From NCBI RefSeq assembly GCF_016907015.1, contig NZ_JAFBBE010000001.1, positions 62,001 through 126,000 of the forward strand: a stretch of DNA of 64,000 nt, in the 5' to 3' direction. The first letter of the stretch is position 1. Each line of letters begins with the position of its first letter. Positions 8,528 through 17,642 of the stretch are shown one piece after another. The position numbers and the translations under genes were made by a program. The DNA is from Oceanisphaera litoralis. Lineage in GTDB: Bacteria; Pseudomonadota; Gammaproteobacteria; Enterobacterales; Aeromonadaceae. Under the pieces are notes generated by a model. It was given only the letters and a program-made list of their open reading frames with translations. It did not search any database and had not been told where the DNA came from.

Positions 8528-8869
8528 TATTAAGTCCTTAAACCAGTCCATGGTCGTAGAAAGAGAAGATCTATTCCAAGACTAGCCACCTCCGCAAGAT
8601 TCGACCAGCCGGTTTATATCGTCACTGGCCATGGAGCTAACTTGCCTTTATCGTCACCCTCGCGATGGCCTTTATCGTCACCCTCGCGAAGGCGGGGGTC
8701 CAGTGTCTTTGCAGGCTACCTGCAGTCTGGACGTTTTTCGCCACAAGTCCTGGATTCCCGCCTGCGCGGGAATGACAGGAGAAATCGCGCGGCATGAGGG
8801 GAAGTCGCGCGGAATGACAAGTAAGGTCGCACGGGAATGTCGACGGACACACCTGTTATGCGGCATTAC
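8528..8869. repeat. Repeat-filled gap between tadC and tadD
   Basis: No gene is seen. From 8646 there are several copies of TCGTCACCCTCGCGA, then at 8676-8772 a composite element: CACCCTCGCGAAGGCGGGGG at one end and ATTCCCGCCTGCGCGGGAAT at the other, with a 50-base middle. Degenerate copies of GCGCGG-AATGAC follow to 8850. The same composite occurs inverted at 43281-43391. Confidence 0.75.
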
Positions 8870-9817
8870 CTACATATTACCGAACACCTTGAACACCTTG
8901 AGTAACGCCGGTCCTATGGCCACGATGAAAAAAGATGGCCAGATACAGAATACCAGCGGAAAAATCATCTTGGTGCCAATTTTGGCCGCCATTTCTTCCG
9001 CCTCCTGCTTGCGCTTGATGCGGTATTCGTCGGCATAGGTACGCAGGGTCTCGGCAATGCTGGTACCCAGCTGTATGGACTGGTTGATGGCCACGTTCAG
9101 GCTGCGAAAGTCTTCCAGCCCGGTACGCAGTATAAATTCGTCAAACGCCTGTTTCAGGCTGATGCCGGCGCGCAACTTGGCGGAAATCAGCCCCAGCTCG
9201 TCGGCCAGCTCCACATGATTGAGACTCAGCTCTTTGGCCACCCGCTGCAGCGCCGCCTTGAAGCCCATGCCCGCCTCGGTACAGACCACCAGCAGATCCA
9301 ATGCATCGGGCATCGCCAGTTTCATTTGTGTCATGCGATGATTGGCAAACCGTTCCAGCACAAACACCGGTAACACATAAGCCACATAGGCCACCACGAC
9401 CAGCAGTAACAGGATGATATGATAGGCAAAAGCGGTGCTGGTCAGCATGACGGCAAGCGCCACCAATACCGACAGCATTACCACCAGCAAACGAGTACCG
9501 ATGAATATGCGGTAGGCCGAGTTTTTCTGAAAGCCCGCATGTACCAACAGGGTACGAATACGGTGCCCGCTAAAGGTACCGGTGCCGCCCTGTTTGGCCA
9601 GCACCAGCCGCTGCTCCAGGCTGTCTTGCTGCTCTTCTTCCACCTGTTGCTGCATGTGATTCAGCCGCCGGCGATAGGGGTTAGTCATACCCCCGGCCAC
9701 CATCACCAGGCCCCAGAACAGGGTCATGGCCGACAGCGCCACCCCGCCTATCAGCAACCACTGACGCATACTGGGATCGGTCAGGCCTGCATTGAACAAT
9801 TCTGTCAGCTCTGCCAT
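8870..9817 (-). CDS. tadC: Tad pilus inner-membrane platform protein TadC
   Basis: TadC and TadB form the inner-membrane platform (GspF-like) on which the Flp pilus is assembled. The start at 9817 (MAELTELFNAG) gives 315 residues and directly follows the tadB stop with one base between. There are hydrophobic segments near 20-42, about 105-145 and the C-terminus, with the T2SSF domain between (DALDLLVVCTEAGMGFKAALQRVA). The sequence AGMGFKAALQ is typical of TadC. Confidence 0.93.
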   Translation of the reverse strand: MAELTELFNAGLTDPSMRQWLLIGGVALSAMTLFWGLVMVAGGMTNPYRRRLNHMQQQVEEEQQDSLEQRLVLAKQGGTGTFSGHRIRTLLVHAGFQKNSAYRIFIGTRLLVVMLSVLVALAVMLTSTAFAYHIILLLLVVVAYVAYVLPVFVLERFANHRMTQMKLAMPDALDLLVVCTEAGMGFKAALQRVAKELSLNHVELADELGLISAKLRAGISLKQAFDEFILRTGLEDFRSLNVAINQSIQLGTSIAETLRTYADEYRIKRKQEAEEMAAKIGTKMIFPLVFCIWPSFFIVAIGPALLKVFKVFGNM

Positions 9818-9818
9818 G

Positions 9819-10793
9819 TTACACCTCAATCCTGATAATGCGGCTGATCCACCAGGTACCCAGCGCCATGGCGATACCACCATAAATCAGCAATTGGTGT
9901 CCCTGCTCCGTAGTAACCAGTTCGGTGACATAACCGGGGGTCGTGACATACATCACCGCAAAGAGTGCGAAGGGGGTCAGCACCAGCACCCAGCCCGACA
10001 TGCGCCCTTCGGCCGACAGAGTTCGGAGCTGGCGATTGAACTTGAACCTGTCACGAATAATGATGGCCAGCTTGTCGATGTTCTCCACCAGGTTACCGCC
10101 GGTTTCCCGCTGCACCTGCACCGCGCTTATCAAGGCCATGTTGGACACGCTGGGCACCCGCTCCAGCAGGCCGGTAAGGGCCTTGCGAATATCCTTGCGG
10201 TAGTTGATGTCGGCAAACACCAGGGCAAATTCACGCCCCAGCGGATTGGGCATCTGCTCGCTGATAAGCTTGATGGTATCGGCAAAGGAATAACCCGCCT
10301 GCAGGCCCCGCTTCATGATGTCCAGCGCCTCGGGCAGTTGCTGCTCATAAAGAGCCAGCCGCTGGTAATAATTGCGCTTCAGCTTGATGTGCACCAAGAC
10401 AGACGGCAGTACCAGCGCCAGCAGCACCAGCAGCCAGCTGTGCCACAGCCACCAGCAAGCCACCGCCAGCGCCAGGCTCGCCAGGGCCGTCAGCAACACC
10501 AACTGGTAAGCATAAAGCCGGGATCCGGCCAGCTCCAGCGCAAAGGCCACCCGCTCCAGCAGAGGCGAGGTTTCCAGTCGGCGCAGCTGCGGCGACAGCG
10601 CATCCAGCCGCTTGGTGCGATAGATGGATACCTGTTGCTGTTCCCGGTTTTCCGCCTCCAGCGCCTCAAGCCGCCGTTTGAGCAGGGCAGAACGATTCAA
10701 CCGGGGCCGAGTCACCGGCACAAACATGGCCAGGCTCAGGCAGAGAACCGCCAGCCCCACCATCGCCAGAAAGATAAGGGTATTGCTGCTCAT
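9819..10793 (-). CDS. tadB: Tad pilus inner-membrane platform protein TadB
   Basis: The 324-residue GspF-family protein is preceded by GGGAGG and separated by 11 bases from tadA. N-terminal membrane segment (LIFLAMVGLAVLCLSLAMFV), a pair of hydrophobic segments near 97-130, then the T2SSF domain (PEALDIMKRGLQAGYSFADT; ETGGNLVENIDKLA) and C-terminal membrane segments. It partners TadC and is thought to transmit ATPase motion to pilin extrusion. Confidence 0.93.
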   Translation of the reverse strand: MSSNTLIFLAMVGLAVLCLSLAMFVPVTRPRLNRSALLKRRLEALEAENREQQQVSIYRTKRLDALSPQLRRLETSPLLERVAFALELAGSRLYAYQLVLLTALASLALAVACWWLWHSWLLVLLALVLPSVLVHIKLKRNYYQRLALYEQQLPEALDIMKRGLQAGYSFADTIKLISEQMPNPLGREFALVFADINYRKDIRKALTGLLERVPSVSNMALISAVQVQRETGGNLVENIDKLAIIIRDRFKFNRQLRTLSAEGRMSGWVLVLTPFALFAVMYVTTPGYVTELVTTEQGHQLLIYGGIAMALGTWWISRIIRIEV

Positions 10794-10804
10794 AAGACCT
10801 CCCG

Positions 10805-12112
10805 CTAGAAAATGTCCCGATGCAGCTCGTCGTCACCGAAGAGGCTGCGCGGCAATACCATGCCCCGTTGGGCCAGGCGATCGTAGAAGTTGGGCATCAC
10901 GCCGGTGGGACGATGGCGCCCCAGCACCTTGCCTTCGGCATCGATACCGGTACGCTCGAAGGTAAAAATCTCCGACATGGTGATGGTATCGCCTTCCATG
11001 CCGTGCACCTCCTGCATGCTGACCATGCGCCGCTTGCCGTCCTCCTGCCGCTCCAGCTGAATGATCAGATCCAGCGCCGAGGCCACCTGGGCCCGAATGT
11101 TCTTCACCGGCATGTCGAAGCCGGTCATGGACACCATGTTTTCGAGCCGGCCCAATGCATCACGCGGGGTGTTGGCGTGAATGGTGGTAAGCGAGCCTTC
11201 GTGACCGGTGTTCATGGCGGTGAGCATGTCGAACGCCTCGGCGCCCCGCACCTCCCCTACTACTATGCGGTCGGGCCGCATCCGCAGGGTGTTTTTCACC
11301 AGGTCACGCATGGCAACCTCGCCCCGCCCCTCTATGTTGGCGGGCCGGCTTTCCAGCTGTACCACATGGGGCTGCTGCAACTGCAGCTCGGCGGAGTCTT
11401 CCACCGTAATGATGCGCTGGTTGGCCGGAATAAAGCCGGACAGTATGTTGAGGAAGGTGGTTTTACCGGTACCGGTACCGCCGGAAATAAGAATATTGAG
11501 CTTGCCCTTGACCACCGCCTCCATCACCTGGGCGATGGGCGAGGTGATGGTACCGAAGTCGATAAGGGTATCTACCGCCAGCTTTTCGACCGTGAAGCGT
11601 CGAATGGACAGCACGGGGCCGTTCAGCGCCAGCGGCGGTATGATGGCGTTGACCCGGGAGCCGTCTTTCAGGCGGGCATCCACCATGGGCGACAGCTCGT
11701 CGATACGGCGGCCCACGCTGGACACGATACGTTCTATTACCCCCATCAGGTGGTCGTCGTCGGTAAAGGTGAGCGGCACCCGCTCTATGCGCCCCCGGCG
11801 TTCCACATAGATGCTTTTGGCGCCATTGACCATGATGTCTGCAATACCCGGGTCGGCCAGCAAGGGCTCTAGCGGGCCGTGCCCCAGTATTTCGTCAAGC
11901 AGCTGACGCACGATTTTCTGACGGGAGTCCACCGACAGCGGGGTGGGCGAGTCTTGCATTATCTGAAAGCACAGGCGCTCTATCTGTTCGCTGGCCTGCT
12001 CGCGGGAAATGGTTTGCAGCATGGGCAAGTCCAGCATATCCATCAACTTGCCATGCAGACGATGTTTATAGGCTTCTTCATCCGTGTTGAGAATATAATC
12101 TTCCAGGTTCAT
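10805..12112 (-). CDS. tadA: Tad pilus assembly ATPase TadA (CpaF family)
   Basis: This secretion-type ATPase powers Flp pilus polymerisation. It has 435 residues, with Walker A GGTGTGKTT at 211-219, the Asp box TVEDSAELQL, Walker B RPDRIVVGEVRGAE and the His box MNTGHEGSLTTIHANTPRDALGRLE. The N-terminal 80 residues are the helical domain of CpaF-like proteins. It lies between tadZ and tadB. The 112-base gap to tadZ holds irregular TTCAGTGC repeats. Confidence 0.96.
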   Translation of the reverse strand: MNLEDYILNTDEEAYKHRLHGKLMDMLDLPMLQTISREQASEQIERLCFQIMQDSPTPLSVDSRQKIVRQLLDEILGHGPLEPLLADPGIADIMVNGAKSIYVERRGRIERVPLTFTDDDHLMGVIERIVSSVGRRIDELSPMVDARLKDGSRVNAIIPPLALNGPVLSIRRFTVEKLAVDTLIDFGTITSPIAQVMEAVVKGKLNILISGGTGTGKTTFLNILSGFIPANQRIITVEDSAELQLQQPHVVQLESRPANIEGRGEVAMRDLVKNTLRMRPDRIVVGEVRGAEAFDMLTAMNTGHEGSLTTIHANTPRDALGRLENMVSMTGFDMPVKNIRAQVASALDLIIQLERQEDGKRRMVSMQEVHGMEGDTITMSEIFTFERTGIDAEGKVLGRHRPTGVMPNFYDRLAQRGMVLPRSLFGDDELHRDIF

Positions 12113-12124
12113 CCTTGACCCCCA

Positions 12125-12234
12125 TTATTACTCAGTACTAATTCAGTGCAAATCGAATCAGCTACTCGGTGCTAATCGACTCAGCTATTCAGTGCCGAAA
12201 ATCAGTGCCGAAAAAACCGGCTGTTCAGTGCCGG
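12125..12234. repeat. Irregular direct repeats upstream of tadA
   Basis: At least six variants of TTCAGTGC (ACTCAGTAC, ATTCAGTGC, ACTCGGTGC, ATTCAGTGC, AATCAGTGC, GTTCAGTGC) fall in about 110 bases, several followed by AATCGA or CGAAAA. They occupy the only sizeable gap in the tadZ-tadA-tadB-tadC run and reach into the end of tadZ. Confidence 0.6.
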
Positions 12235-13439
12235 CCAAACCACCTTTTAAGCAATCCGGGCCTGGTGGCTTCTTCTTCATCCTGCGGCGTAATTTCGGCG
12301 ACAATGTCGTCAAATACCCTGACCAGTTTGTGTTTTTTTTCTACTTCCACCACCAGCTTGCCCAGGTCGGTACAATTTTCCGCCATGGTGAAATCATTGA
12401 GCAAGGTGAGAATATGAGTGATCTCCGTGGTCTGCTCTATTTTTTTTAAAGATAGATCCTTCTTCTTGTCGTAACGGTTTATCAGCAAAATAATCCGGTT
12501 TTTCGGTATGCCCAGCTCGTGCCGGAGCCGTTTCAGCAGATACAGGGTTTCACGCAGGGCGGACAGAGACTGCTGCATCACCACCAGCACGTGGTCGGCG
12601 CATTCCAGCATGGGCAGGTTCCAGTTTTCGGGCCCGCGAGACAGGTCTACCACCACCTGCTGATACTGGCTGCGCAGCAGATACGTCAGCTGGGAACAGT
12701 GCTTTGCCGTGGGCTGATAATGGTCGGTAAGCGAGGCCGGCAGAGAGGGCAGCACATCCAGTCGCTCCCGTGCCAGGCTGACCATGCCCGACAGGGCCAT
12801 GGCATCCATTTCCGTCGCTCTTTCCATGCCGCCGGCCAGGCTGCCTTGTTTGTCTTGTACATTCAGATAATCCGCCAGCGAGCCATAATGCAGGTTGGCA
12901 TCCACCAGCAGTGTCTTGTCGTCGTCGTGGCGCCGGCCCAGCGCATAACCCAGGTTGGCGCAAATAAAGCTGGCACCGGAGCCGGGTTTGCCGTTTACCA
13001 CCACGGTCACCGGCGCCAGCGAGGCACTGGCCGCCTGTTTGTCGGCCACCCGGGTCAGGGCCGACCACAGCTCCGCCGGCTGATAGTCGAAGGGCAAGAA
13101 GTCGACCGCCCCCAGCCGCATGGCTCGGCGCATCAGGGTCGTGTTGCCCGGGTCGCCCACCACTATCAGTGGCGGCGTTGCCGTTTGCCTGTGCTCCAGT
13201 TCATCAAACAGGGTGGAGATCATGGGATTATCCACCAGCAGCAACAGCTGACGCCCAGCCTTGGGCAGGGAATCCCGCTCGGACAGGCGGCGCAGCTGCA
13301 ACTGGCTGGACTGAAGCTGACTTTGCAACTCTGACCATAAACGACCATCCGGATCCATCACGCTGATTTGCAACGGACAGGCCAGCGGCGAGCGAGGTGA
13401 TAAAGCGCTTTCCAGTTCTACAATTTTGGCGTCTGTCAT
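12225..13439 (-). CDS. tadZ: Tad pilus localisation ATPase TadZ (CpaE family)
   Basis: TadZ is a ParA/MinD-like protein that places the Tad machine at the pole. The 404-residue protein has an N-terminal receiver-like region (about 24-135, with LLLLVD and RLGAVDFLPF) and a C-terminal ATPase-like domain. The P-loop reads NGKPGSGAS at 149-157. The signature lysine K151 is kept, but the usual second lysine (GKT/S) is alanine, a deviation seen in some TadZ/CpaE proteins, so ATP hydrolysis may be weak. The Walker-B-like segment is QVVVDLSRG. Confidence 0.9.
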   Translation of the reverse strand: MTDAKIVELESALSPRSPLACPLQISVMDPDGRLWSELQSQLQSSQLQLRRLSERDSLPKAGRQLLLLVDNPMISTLFDELEHRQTATPPLIVVGDPGNTTLMRRAMRLGAVDFLPFDYQPAELWSALTRVADKQAASASLAPVTVVVNGKPGSGASFICANLGYALGRRHDDDKTLLVDANLHYGSLADYLNVQDKQGSLAGGMERATEMDAMALSGMVSLARERLDVLPSLPASLTDHYQPTAKHCSQLTYLLRSQYQQVVVDLSRGPENWNLPMLECADHVLVVMQQSLSALRETLYLLKRLRHELGIPKNRIILLINRYDKKKDLSLKKIEQTTEITHILTLLNDFTMAENCTDLGKLVVEVEKKHKLVRVFDDIVAEITPQDEEEATRPGLLKRWFGRH

Positions 13440-13452
13440 AAATCACTCCAAA

Positions 13453-13944
13453 TCAAGGAAAGCAGGGAATGTCACCACTTGTCGTCCGTCCCAGACTCTC
13501 GGCTCTCAGGGTAGTGGTAAAATCCGGTGACTGAATAGCCAGGTTCGTAGGCAAGGGTAAAACAGGCTGAAAGGTATAACCCACGATACTGGCCTGAACA
13601 TAGCGAATATCGCTCAGGTTGCTTTGCGGGTTGCTCACCGTTGCCATACCGTCTGTCAGGTATCTGATATTTATGTTGGATCCGTTGAAACTACCCATGG
13701 CAATATCCAGCCTTGCTGCTACATCATCAGCCACAGCCTGACGCTCATCCGGCATACAGACAGCCGCCAGTCTGGCTGCCTGACGGGACGACTCGTTCAG
13801 CATGGACCAGTTATATATCAACCGCCCCAGCTCCATAACAGAAAACAGCACCAGAAAAATAACTCCGGCTACAATAGAAAATTCTACCGTGGTCGTGCCC
13901 CTTTGCTTTCTTACTGTTCTTTTTTTTTCAGGTGTAATGTTCAT
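13453..13944 (-). CDS. TadE/TadF-type minor pilin
   Basis: The 163-residue protein has a short basic leader ending KQRG followed by TTTVEFSIVAG and a hydrophobic segment to about 40, which is the prepilin-peptidase cleavage signature of TadE-like pseudopilins. The rest is a small soluble domain with two cysteines (CMPDERQ and the C-terminal DIPCFP), perhaps forming a disulfide. Its ATG shares one base with the stop of the preceding pilin gene (TGATG), so the genes are coupled. Confidence 0.85.
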   Translation of the reverse strand: MNITPEKKRTVRKQRGTTTVEFSIVAGVIFLVLFSVMELGRLIYNWSMLNESSRQAARLAAVCMPDERQAVADDVAARLDIAMGSFNGSNINIRYLTDGMATVSNPQSNLSDIRYVQASIVGYTFQPVLPLPTNLAIQSPDFTTTLRAESLGRTTSGDIPCFP

Positions 13945-14420
13945 CAGTTCGTCATCATCCTTGAAGTAATACTGGTTTCCAGAGGAAATGTCAGATCGAT
14001 TTCATTACCAAAGAACGTATTGAATTTACTACCGAACACCGGTTGCCAGTTATATCTGGCGTCAACAACCATGTAAGCATAGGTACTTCCAACAGGAATC
14101 TGCTTATAACCAATTGATATATCAGAGAAAGTTAGACCAGGCAACACACTATTCACAGATACACTGTCATCACCATAAACAATCAGCTTTTTTATTTTGT
14201 CTTCCATCATTGGCCGCTCAAGGTCATCGTTATGCCAGTTTTCAGGACCAAGATGATGCGTTCCTGCACGAACTGCCTTGGTGAGTATATGATATTGATA
14301 AAGCATTCGGCCAAACTCACCAATAGCAAGCATTAGTAGCAATAACAACGGTAACACAATGGTTGCTTCAACAATCGCAATACCTCGTTGAGTGGATGGT
14401 TTTTTGATCTTATTCATCAT
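13944..14420 (-). CDS. TadE/TadF-type minor pilin
   Basis: The 158-residue protein has the leader STQRG then IAIVEATIVLPLLLLLMLAIGEFG, the glycine/glutamate arrangement of pseudopilins processed by TadV. The soluble part begins RMLYQYHILTKAVRAG, typical of TadE. It overlaps the upstream TadG gene by four bases and the downstream pilin by one. The stretch 13950-15700 is more A/T-rich than its neighbours, a composition shift that suggests faster divergence or separate acquisition of these minor pilins. Confidence 0.85.
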   Translation of the reverse strand: MMNKIKKPSTQRGIAIVEATIVLPLLLLLMLAIGEFGRMLYQYHILTKAVRAGTHHLGPENWHNDDLERPMMEDKIKKLIVYGDDSVSVNSVLPGLTFSDISIGYKQIPVGSTYAYMVVDARYNWQPVFGSKFNTFFGNEIDLTFPLETSITSRMMTN

Positions 14421-15802
14421 GAGTCTCCACTATCAGTGTCATCGTACAGCACAATCCTTTCTGAACCACCTCCGTTAAATCCATTGTCATTTGGTCCACA
14501 ATGTATTTTCTCTGCAACTATATACTGGGTGTTTCCTTTTCCTGTTACTTCTTGATTAAGAAAAAAGCAGCTTAATCCTATTATCTCGAATTTGGTCTTC
14601 CCATGAACCTCGTCTTTATAAAGAGGGTTACTACAGTCTGCCACTGGTACACTGACAATCCTTCTCTCATTCTCACAAAAATCATAGTTGGCATCGGGGG
14701 CATTGACATAATCACCGTATTTTTCAAGCTGATCATATTTTGGGCCTGGAGAAAGAACGATACTCCCTGGACTATCTCCGGGAATGGCAGCAAAGTCATT
14801 ATCACTAAACTCAACAGGTTGTCCCCCTGTCGCCATATAAGGTGGCAGTTTGCAATCTGGATAATACCACGCAGAACTACTGCTCGTTCCTGCAACTCCT
14901 TGGGGTTCGTAACTTCCCATATCTGCATCGAACTTATTAAACCTTGTATTAACTCCTCCTTCTGAAGGTCCAACCCTACCACCAGGGAGAGTGGTGACTG
15001 AGTCTTCAATACTTACGTAAGAGTTCTGAAACAATTTTCCGGAAAGAGCATGTTTATAAAGACTGCCGCCTCCACCATTGGGATCTCCACTACAATCCGC
15101 ACTAAGGTCATTTTCAAAGCACTTGAAGTCCAGCCCCAGAAAGTTGCCAGGATCTAGTGGGTTGTCTTCCTTCTTTGCAGATCTTTTAATCACAATAATA
15201 TCACCGGAATTTCCAGTGCCATCCCAGTTAGCTGTTTCAAAACCAAAATTTCCGGAACCTATTTCTTCATCGCTGGTGCTTTCAGCACACATCAGCAGAG
15301 GAATAATCTGTGCATCATCTTTTTCAGATGATGTAGCCGCAACTGCAGATGCTCTGACCTGCCAAGTATCCACCACCAATTGTGAAAGAAATTGATCCAC
15401 AGGTACTGTATTGAGACGTACCCGAATTGATCTGGCCGCCGTATCCGTAGTGGGTTCAAAAGGAACAGGATTTATGGAAAATTCAATATCTAACTCCGTA
15501 GCCAGATTATTCAGGTCGACGTTCACCTGCTTAAATCCAGGGCCGTTTAAGATTTCTCGCAGGGTATCCTCAACCGCATCACGTGCCTTGTCGTGTGTAT
15601 TTTCGTTTTTATCTTTAAGATTTAAAGTCTTGGCCCCACTCAACGCGGCCGAATCCACCGCATCCTGCACTCGGGTCTTATTCAGCAACAAATAGCCCCC
15701 ATCCAGGGCCAGGGCGGTGAAGCCGAGCAGCGTAAAGAGCGCTATCGTCACCAGGACGAGCACGGCGCCTTTCTGTTGCTTGCGGTGCGATAACGCTTTC
15801 AT
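14417..15802 (-). CDS. tadG: TadG-type protein
   Basis: The 461-residue protein begins with a basic leader and KGAVLVLVTIALFTLLGFTALALDGG, the TadG N-terminus (prepilin-like membrane anchor), followed by the alpha-helical YLLLNKTRVQDAVDSAALSGAK. The remaining ~400 residues form an extracytoplasmic domain with many cysteines and asparagine/glycine-rich loops. No von Willebrand A metal site is obvious, unlike the second TadG at 21203-22537. It is the first of three overlapping minor-pilin genes. TadG is thought to link pilus and peptidoglycan or envelope, but its role is unsettled. Confidence 0.85.
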   Translation of the reverse strand: MKALSHRKQQKGAVLVLVTIALFTLLGFTALALDGGYLLLNKTRVQDAVDSAALSGAKTLNLKDKNENTHDKARDAVEDTLREILNGPGFKQVNVDLNNLATELDIEFSINPVPFEPTTDTAARSIRVRLNTVPVDQFLSQLVVDTWQVRASAVAATSSEKDDAQIIPLLMCAESTSDEEIGSGNFGFETANWDGTGNSGDIIVIKRSAKKEDNPLDPGNFLGLDFKCFENDLSADCSGDPNGGGGSLYKHALSGKLFQNSYVSIEDSVTTLPGGRVGPSEGGVNTRFNKFDADMGSYEPQGVAGTSSSSAWYYPDCKLPPYMATGGQPVEFSDNDFAAIPGDSPGSIVLSPGPKYDQLEKYGDYVNAPDANYDFCENERRIVSVPVADCSNPLYKDEVHGKTKFEIIGLSCFFLNQEVTGKGNTQYIVAEKIHCGPNDNGFNGGGSERIVLYDDTDSGDS

Positions 15803-15865
15803 GCTGTTTCTCCTGCTTATTAATTAGTCTCCGAAAGTTAGTCGCCGACCTTTACTCCCCGACCT

Positions 15866-16135
15866 TTACTCGCCGAAGTTGAGAGTTACCTGGGTTTTGC
15901 CCTCACTGGGGGCTTCCGCCCCTTTCACGTATTTGTCGTGCAATGAGACTCCGTATTCCCCATTCAGGGTAAGGGCGGCAATTTTGCCGTCGTTACGCAG
16001 GCCGGCATCGGGGTCCATGATCTGCAGCTCGTCCAGCTCCTGAATATCGTCACCCATGGCAAAGTCATAATGCCGTTCGCCTGCACAACCGGCGACAACG
16101 CCGCTGGTCAGCATGATCAGTAGTATCCGTTTCAT
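15866..16135 (-). CDS. Small lipoprotein of the Tad locus
   Basis: The 89-residue protein starts MKRILLIMLTSGVVAGCAG, a lipoprotein signal with cysteine 17. The mature ~72 residues are acidic and have no family I recognise. Its position just after the secretin gene suggests a secretin partner comparable in place to RcpB/CpaD, but it is much shorter than those, so the function is inferred from position only. Confidence 0.7.
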   Translation of the reverse strand: MKRILLIMLTSGVVAGCAGERHYDFAMGDDIQELDELQIMDPDAGLRNDGKIAALTLNGEYGVSLHDKYVKGAEAPSEGKTQVTLNFGE

Positions 16136-16200
16136 TCTGTGTCTCCTTGTCTGTACCGGCTGGTCATCTCTATTACAGCACTACAACGACTACTACAGCA

Positions 16201-17607
16201 CTACAACGACTGGCCATAGGTCTGCTCCATGCCGCCTTCGGCCACCGTCTGGCTCATGCCGCTATTACCCTGCTGCGCCATCGGTGCCTGTTCGTTTTCC
16301 CGGTCGCGCTGCGACATTCTGCCCAGCAGGTAAAACTCGATATCGTTAGGCTCGATAAAGCCGTCGGTCGGCAGGCTGACCTGCTGTTTGTCGAAGGGGC
16401 GTACCAGGCGGGGGGTGACCATGATCACCAGTTCAGACTCGCCTTTGGCGAAGCTGCGGCTGGTAAAGAGATTGCCCAGTACCGGAATATCGCCCACGAA
16501 GGGCAGTTGGCTGACCGACTCGCGGGTGTTTTCGCTGAGCAGGCCGGCGATGCTGATGGTCTGACCATCGCCCAGCTCGACCGTGGTGCCGGCACTGCGC
16601 TTGCTGAGCGCGGTAATCTCGCCGAACAGGGGGATATTGGCCTGGTTGGCCACCACCGGCTCGCTGACCGACACATTGAGATTGAGGTTGATCTTGCCGC
16701 TGCTCAGCACCACGGGCGTAAACTTGAGCCCCACGCCAAACTCCTTGTATTCGATGGCAATGCCATCTTCATCGGGCACCGGCACTGGAAATTCTCCGCC
16801 GGAGAGGAACTCGGCCGACTGACCGCTGATGGCGGTAATGCGCGGCTCGGCCAGCACCCGGGCCAGGCCGCGGGTTTTGGCCAGGTCCAGCGCCACGTTA
16901 AACACGGTGTCGGCACTGGCAAAACTGCCCAACACGGTATTGGTTCCGCCCACTCTGAGGGCATCCACGCTGTCACGCAGCAGCGAAAAGCCCCAGTTGC
17001 CCGAGCTTTCGAGCAGCTCGAAGGCCGACTCCCAGCTGCGCGAGGTATCTCGCGCCACCTCGGCCACGGTCACTTCCAGCATCACCTGCTGGCCGCCGCC
17101 CACGCTCATCATGTTCATCACCTCGGAGCGGGCCACACCCCCCTCGGCGGCCACCACATAGCCCCGTCCCAGCTCGTAGGCGGCGTTCAGCCGGTTCAGA
17201 TCCGACACCTCGCCGCTCATCACCAGCTGGCCCTGGGAGGTATGCACCTGAATCGGCTCGTTGGGCAGGAAGCGATAGAGCCGTTCTTTCAGCCCCTGCA
17301 GATCGTGGCTGACCTCGATGTCGTACACCTGCATCAGGCCATCGTTCATGTCCCACACCATCAGGTTGGTATGGCCGAGCGACTTGCCCACCAGGTACAG
17401 CTCCCGATCCTGCAACACCAGCACATCGGCAATGGCGGGGTTGCCCACCGATACCCGGCTGGCGGGTCTGTCCAGCATGAGCGAGCGGGATTTGTGAATG
17501 GGTAACTGCACTTCATTCCCTGCCTGCTGCAGGCTGCCCCCGGCCCATAACAGGCCGGGCGACAGCAGCAGCAGGGCTCCTAACGTAGCATTAAGCAGTG
17601 TTTTCAT
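16201..17607 (-). CDS. rcpA: Tad pilus secretin RcpA (CpaC family)
   Basis: This is the outer-membrane secretin channel for the Flp pilus. The ATG at 17607 is chosen because GGAGG lies six bases upstream; a GTG at 17613 is the alternative. The 468 residues comprise a signal peptide ending near LLWAGG, the CpaC N-terminal domain (LMLDRPASRVSVGNPAIADVLV), a BON-like region (VMSGEVSDLNRLNAAYELG) and the secretin domain (VLAEPRITAISGQSAEFLSGGEFPVPV to LVIMVTPRLVRP). The C-terminal ~55 residues are Gln/Met-rich. Confidence 0.94.
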   Translation of the reverse strand: MKTLLNATLGALLLLSPGLLWAGGSLQQAGNEVQLPIHKSRSLMLDRPASRVSVGNPAIADVLVLQDRELYLVGKSLGHTNLMVWDMNDGLMQVYDIEVSHDLQGLKERLYRFLPNEPIQVHTSQGQLVMSGEVSDLNRLNAAYELGRGYVVAAEGGVARSEVMNMMSVGGGQQVMLEVTVAEVARDTSRSWESAFELLESSGNWGFSLLRDSVDALRVGGTNTVLGSFASADTVFNVALDLAKTRGLARVLAEPRITAISGQSAEFLSGGEFPVPVPDEDGIAIEYKEFGVGLKFTPVVLSSGKINLNLNVSVSEPVVANQANIPLFGEITALSKRSAGTTVELGDGQTISIAGLLSENTRESVSQLPFVGDIPVLGNLFTSRSFAKGESELVIMVTPRLVRPFDKQQVSLPTDGFIEPNDIEFYLLGRMSQRDRENEQAPMAQQGNSGMSQTVAEGGMEQTYGQSL

Positions 17608-17642
17608 AGCCACCTCCGTGTGAACCTTGTTTTTGTTGGTAT

